A program made the position numbers and the translations under genes. Positions 59,450-64,000 of a DNA stretch of 64,000 bases are shown here, piece after piece (position 1 is the stretch's first letter; the number at the start of each line of letters is the position of its first letter). The stretch spans positions 187,290 through 251,289 of the forward strand of contig MNCI01007937.1 in the NCBI GenBank assembly GCA_015680685.1, written 5' to 3'. Origin of the DNA: Gnetum montanum (lineage: Eukaryota > Streptophyta > Gnetopsida > Gnetales > Gnetaceae). The notes beneath the pieces were generated by a model that was not told where the DNA came from, ran no database searches, and saw nothing but the letters and a program-made list of their open reading frames with translations.

Positions 59450-59515
59450 ATGCTAACGACCCGAAATGGCCCAAAACTAGCAACGGCTCGAAACGGCCCA
59501 AAACTAGCATACGAG
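59450..59515 (+). repeat. Two short repeats after C PR
   Basis: ACCCGAAATGGCCCAAAACT and GCTCGAAACGGCCCAAAACT in tandem, with the same core and position as the boundary repeats of B (29545-29845). Confidence 0.65.
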
Positions 59516-59667
59516 AGCATGAAAACTTTACACAACGCATAAATTAATACAAAACCATTCTCCTTGCTAAAATTTTCCATTTCATTCAAAATTTTTGCCC
59601 ATTGGTAGCGTTCATAAAATTTTCAAAGTCTTTAAAAAGGAAAAAGAGAGAGAGAAGTCCCATGCTG

Positions 59668-62600
59668 TCATGGGTTATCTCCATTTGCATCGCCCTTGCT
59701 GTTTGCCTCCGCTTCACCCACTTGTGCATTGCCTACTCCTGTGTTGCCCATCACCAGCTCTTCATTTCCTCCCTCCACGGGCCTCACATCTTCATTGAGG
59801 GCCTGTACCCCAAGAGTAGAGTAGTCAGCTAGGGCAACAAATGCGGTAAACACTAACTATAGCACGACATTAAAGTGACTAACCTGAGGAGAAACTGCGT
59901 CAGTCTCAAGAGGTATCCAGTCTAGACCGAGCCTGAGGTGGCACTCAATCTCCTATATCGAAATGTCCATCCAACGCCTGTCACTAGGCTCAGCATTCGC
60001 GGTGGCAACCTTCTCCCTTTCCAAGATCATCCACTTTAGAGGTTCCTGGGAAAGGGAGGCGGTTGCGGTCTCACCTGTAGGAAGGTTCACCATTAGGTCA
60101 AGAGACTCTGTGACCCTCACCTGCTCTTTAAACTTGGCATAGGCCTCAGAAGTGCCAATGGCCTTCACGAACATTTCATACGAGAACACCTCCACAACAA
60201 CATCTTTATACAATCTTCGATGGGTTTTGTTTTCTAACTTGTATGTATATTTATGATCCCTCTGGGCTTTCCCCCATTCAAAGACCTTAGCGCTGATGTC
60301 TTTCATATCCTAACACTTCTAGGCTAGCAGGTCCATCTGCATTTGCTATTCGATTATTTCGTGGGTGGACTCTACATTTGATGAACGACAATCCAAAACC
60401 TAGCGTAGTCGTCCACAGCCCTCTGCAAATCAACAGGGTTAGGGTTATGGTTTATGAGGAAATTGATCCTCGACCTGAGGTTTTCCACCTCAGCAACCAG
60501 TTCGACCTCTCTTTGATCGGCCCTTTGAGCTTGCTTCCACAGGTATTTGTTGGTGCGTCTGCACTCCCACAGAGAGCACGCTGAGTGTAAGATGCATTCG
60601 TAAGCCTCGTCAAACGTATGATGAGATACCTCAGTCACATCGAGCGAAAGTGTGGGCACCGCGTCAACCTCCATAGGTCACGTCGGATCCCACTTAAGCC
60701 GAGAGGCTGTCCAAAGCTCACAAAGCGCAGTAAACACGTTAGCTTAACACAATCAATGAGCTCAGAAATTGCAACATGGCAACATGAGGGCTGTTAACAC
60801 TCCTACTTACCTACACAGGGATCCGCCTGCTAAAGGCGTTTGATCATGTTATCAACAAGTCCCTGAACAAACATAAATTTGTCAGGGACTTCAGCCCAGG
60901 ACTCCATACGTGGTGGAGGAGGCCCCGAAGCATCAGCAGTAGCACCTGTTACACGACTAAACACATTAGCAATGGCCACCAGCATCCTGCTACGGTCTTT
61001 CTTCTAGCCGATGCAACACAATACCGGTAGGCTCGGCAGAAGGCCCGACCAAGTCCATGAAAGTTCCTTCCTCATGCGCTGGTGCCTTCCCTTTCAGGAG
61101 GGTAGTGTCTTTCTTGTTTTGGTGAGGTACCTCTTTGTTAGGAAGAGGCTCCCTAATGACAAGAGTCCTTGCCCTGGAGACAAGCACTCCATTATTCCTG
61201 ATCAGGGCCCTTTATTCCTAAGTTGGGGCCCCCGTGTCCTTATTTGTTGCCCTCGTGCTGAGGGCCGACACTCCTTCGTCACCTTCTTCTTCGTCTTCTT
61301 CTTCTTTTACCCACAAAAAGGCATACATACGTCAAATCGAAATGAGCTAACTCAAAACAGATGCCATGCTACGACACACTGCCTAACGAAGCATGAAATA
61401 AAAGGCAATAACAAAACAAACTATATGTTATATAGCACTCACCAATAGGGGGTTGCGTTCACTGCAACTTGAACCGTAGTCTTCGCCCCTCCTCTTCGTG
61501 AAGGCTTTCCCTGGTTGGGGGAGGTCTCTTTCTTCGCAACCCCGCGGGCACGGTCTCAGCTAAAAGACGCTCACCCTGTGTTACGCTGCCAATTATGGCA
61601 GGGGGGGTCTCCCCTACACTGTCCTAGCCATAAGCGCTACGAACCTCCAGACCTTTAATTGTCACAGATAACGACTCCCCCACCACTTCTGGGGGGTCCT
61701 GGGCTTGCATAGTCCGAAGGACCTGCCGAATCCATGGTTTAGGAATCTGGTCACAATCTAGCTCGGTCCAGACTCTGTCTTCCTGGACCACCAAGAACTC
61801 TACGAAGCGCTTTAAGCATCCTATGTAAAAAGCATAGTGTATGTTAGAGCGGGACTCCGTTGGCTCACAAAGTTCCAAAATTTTGGCTTGCAAACCATTA
61901 CATAGGAATTCGGCCCAGTTGTAATGGGCCCCCTCCTCCATGACTTCCCGCATGACCCAAGCCTACTCAAGCCCCAAGACCTTTCCTTGGGTAAGCAATT
62001 GAGGAAATGTGTGGGCACGAAAGACCAAGTATATCCCCATAGCAGGACCTTCATTGAGTTTGTCCATAGGGAACCCCTTTCGCTCCTTGGTGAGCCGCAA
62101 CCACTCCTCGATGTGTTGCTTCTGAAGGGTCAACTCTTGCTTGCCCTTTGACATCACATCGGTGCCATCAATAGGAACACCAAACAAATCTGCAAATAGC
62201 TGGTCATTGATGTCAATGACCACCCGCACACCCTGCACGTACGTACAAAAATGGCTCGCCTGCCCAAAGAAAGAGTTGACCAAAGAAAGCATCTCGGCAG
62301 CAGGGATGCCTGGATTTGGAGCCATGAACAAATCCATAAGCCCAGCCATTCGAATTTTCTTGAGTAAGGGGCCAGGAGCCCCTCGTTCTAACCAGCTCTG
62401 GCTCACTGCTATTTTATCATATTTGAAGTAAATGTTTCCCCCTTGCCTCTTGGTAGTTACCACCATCACCTCACGAGGCTTCCTCACTCCTGCAGCAATA
62501 ATCATGAAATGTACTTAGCATAACAAACCACGAAAATGCTTGAACATGTGACACCCGCCTGTTAACCCACCAGGTCTATACAGTGAAGGGAATAACGAGA

Positions 62601-63771
62601 GCTTAGCCGCCAAGATAACTTCGGGCATGACCGACTTGAAAGGCTCTCTCCACTCCTTGTCCAGCCAACGCTTCACCCTACAATGACTATAGAGAGAGGC
62701 GAGCGTGCGTAGATAGGAATAGTAGCCCTCCCCACAATGAGCAATCACGCTCGTCCGCAGGCTCTTGGCAGAGGCAAATTCTTGAAGGGCTAGCTGCATT
62801 GAGGCCAACTCACTCGGAGGATCATGAACCCCGTCATCATCAATATAGAACCTCGTGACAAGTGCACACTATCAGCACTCAGTAAACTATGGCCAACGTT
62901 GCACAACCAAGTGAAGTAAAAACGTGAAACTCACCCGCCAATGCAATGGATGGTCCCCTGTGGGTTCTGAAAGTAGGCCGCCATCTGGCGCGCAAGATAC
63001 AGTGTGTTGTATGGATGATAACATTGGTATTCTGGCATATCCCAGATCCAGGCTAAACGCCTCAACAATGTTGAGTGTGGATTAGATCCTCCTCCCAGCC
63101 TACCTACGGTCGCAACGTCGGAAAGGTATCTCAGGGCGCCCTGATTTGAACCTGGCAATATGGCCTCTATTATGCTAGATGCCTCCTCTTTATCTAAAGA
63201 GGACCAAACCATGAAACTAAAATGATTAAGAAGCAATTGCAGGAAGTCTCGCATCCCATCTCTGAACCAAACCGCTCACTCCCTCACACGTATCGGGGGA
63301 GGAGGAACATTGGCCACAAGTCTGCCCACATAGCATAGGACCACTTCCAGGTCTAAGACGATCAGCCTAGACCTTGGCCCTATCCTACACAATGCAACCA
63401 AGCAGATATTGACATCAGATTTGAATGCAATGCATGTGCAACAAAGCAGCGATTAGCAGAACACAAATGTAGCGTAATATAATCCTTTGCTCACTACAGC
63501 GTAGCAAAAATGCGCAAGTAGCTTAGCGTAGCAGCAAAATGATCAAACATACGCTGCAGTGCTATGTCAAACATGACCAAAACCCTCCTGAGATGCAAAA
63601 TCATAGCAGAAAGCAATAGAGGGTGCAAGGAGAAAAGGATAGAGGAGACATAAAAACTTACTGAGTCAACGATGTGCTCTCCCGCGTCGGAACGTGTGCT
63701 TGAGGCCCATGTCTCAGGGTCTTCTTTGCCTCCCCGACCTTCATGAGCACCAACTAAGTTTTAGGAGCCAT
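59668..63771 (-). pseudogene. C antisense gene: homologue of the B antisense gene
   Basis: Resolved exons (minus strand): 63771-63662, 63384-62935, 62851-62571, 62489-61443, (5 and 6 between about 61330 and 60811, inner limits unresolved), 60706-59884, 59802-59668. Resolved junctions are GT-AG with the same phases as B; exon 2 is 450 nt in both. Exon 2 begins R-L-I-V-L-D-L-E-V-V-L-C-Y-V-G and has V-W-F-R-D-G-M-R-D-F-L, F-M-V-W-S-S-L and Y-N-T-L-Y-L...F-Q-N-P-Q-G-T, the layout of FCP1/NIF-like phosphatases with the motif IV aspartates absent. Exon 4 shares I-D-I-N-D-Q-L-F-A-D-L-F-G-V-P and R-F-V-E-F-L-V-V with B. Stops in exons 1, 2, 4, 6 and 7 and one frameshift in exon 7 disable it. Confidence 0.8.
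63455..63560. promoter_or_regulatory. TAGCGTAGCA words in intron 1 of the C antisense gene
   Basis: ATGTAGCGTAA, ACAGCGTAGCA, CTTAGCGTAGCA and ACATACGCTGC lie within about 100 bp of the 277-nt intron 1 (63385-63661). This is the word found in the C LTR, in the same gene position where B has its own palindrome array. Confidence 0.72.
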
Positions 63772-63920
63772 GTCTCTGATTGCAGAACTATGACTGTCGC
63801 CTTAGAAATTTGCCTCGCTGACCAATTAATACAATTGCCCTGCACTCCGAAATTTTCGTGCTTCAATGAGGATTCTGCGCTTCCACGATGAAAATGTCAA
63901 AATTACCAAGGTTCAATCCC

Positions 63921-63927
63921 TATTTAT
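63921..63927 (-). promoter_or_regulatory. TATA-like box of the C antisense gene
   Basis: The minus strand reads GCCATAAATAGGG about 150 bp upstream of the exon 1 ATG (63771). B has a TATA box about 120 bp upstream of its ATG. Confidence 0.5.
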
Positions 63928-63954
63928 GGCAGTAGTGGCAAAATGAGGAAACTT

Positions 63955-63972
63955 TCTCTCTCTCTCTCTCTG
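63955..63972. repeat. (CT)n microsatellite
   Basis: An uninterrupted CT run of about nine units, just upstream of the presumed antisense promoter of C. Confidence 0.85.
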
Positions 63973-64000
63973 ATTAATGTGAAGTGCAGTGTGCAGCATA

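Larger units (their letters stand above)
52947..64000 (+). mobile_element. Element C: Tat-lineage retrotransposon related to B (partial)
   Basis: 5' LTR 52947-54678, PBS, repeat-bearing leader, gag, PR and an antisense gene homologous to that of B; RT onwards and the 3' LTR are outside the window. The left target sequence would be TTAGG (52942-52946); the right copy cannot be seen. Proteins are clearly related to B, but the LTR, leader and introns share almost no nucleotide sequence with B apart from the PBS and the TGAAACACC start, so the two are distinct, long-separated families. Confidence 0.85.

Noticed and set aside
62571-63384. Calling the FCP1-like domain an active phosphatase
   Set aside because: The motif IV aspartates are missing in both copies, and motif I is damaged in B; only a fold-level resemblance is claimed.

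Overview
This is plant nuclear DNA, from a seed plant with a large, repeat-rich genome. The old, decayed and deeply nested elements would suit a gymnosperm, but that is inference and the sequence does not fix the species. I found no intact host gene, tRNA, rRNA or microRNA. Almost all of the 64 kb is LTR retrotransposon, plus two non-LTR (LINE) remnants at the left edge. I label the LTR elements A, B, C, D1, D2 and E.

Layout. 1-1580: the 3' part of a LINE, then the 3' end of an RTE-type LINE on the minus strand. 1581-4254: AT-rich DNA holding one extra LTR fragment. 4255-45464: element A, a minus-strand Ty3/gypsy chromovirus (gag, PR, RT, RNase H, integrase, chromodomain). A is split by two insertions. 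D1 (4969-21372, plus strand, Athila-like PBS, gag but no pol) carries D2 (11236-20461), a relative that landed just before D1's 3' LTR with a perfect AACTT target duplication. B (23559-41796, plus strand, Tat-type) landed inside the RNase H domain of A with a perfect ATGAT duplication. 45465-46893: AT-rich flank. 46894-52946: element E, a minus-strand Athila-like element with pol, cut by C. 52947-64000: element C, a plus-strand relative of B that runs off the window.

Main finding. B and C both carry, on the strand opposite gag-pol and just after the protease domain (in B, between PR and RT), a spliced gene of eight exons. In B the exons total 3207 nt (1069 codons including the stop), every GT-AG junction keeps frame, and intron phases run 2,2,1,1,1,1,0. 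In C all resolved junctions have the same phase, and exon 2 is 450 nt in both copies. Exons 2-3 resemble the FCP1/NIF-like (HAD) phosphatase fold without its catalytic residues; later exons encode a conserved unknown region, an acidic segment and a coiled coil. A TATA box lies upstream of each first exon. Both copies now carry in-frame stops.

A second layer is regulatory. In B, dozens of copies of a palindrome (CAGCGTATACGCTG and its half-site TACGCTG) crowd the LTRs, the leader and intron 1 of the antisense gene. In C the same places hold a different word (TGCTACGCTA/TAGCGTAGCA). D2 shows a parallel arrangement: GATATC palindromes lie upstream of the LTR TATA box and again upstream of an internal TATA box before its accessory ORF. 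The pattern suggests element-encoded factors that co-evolve with element-specific binding sites, comparable to the VANC anti-silencing proteins of VANDAL transposons. That functional link is inference.
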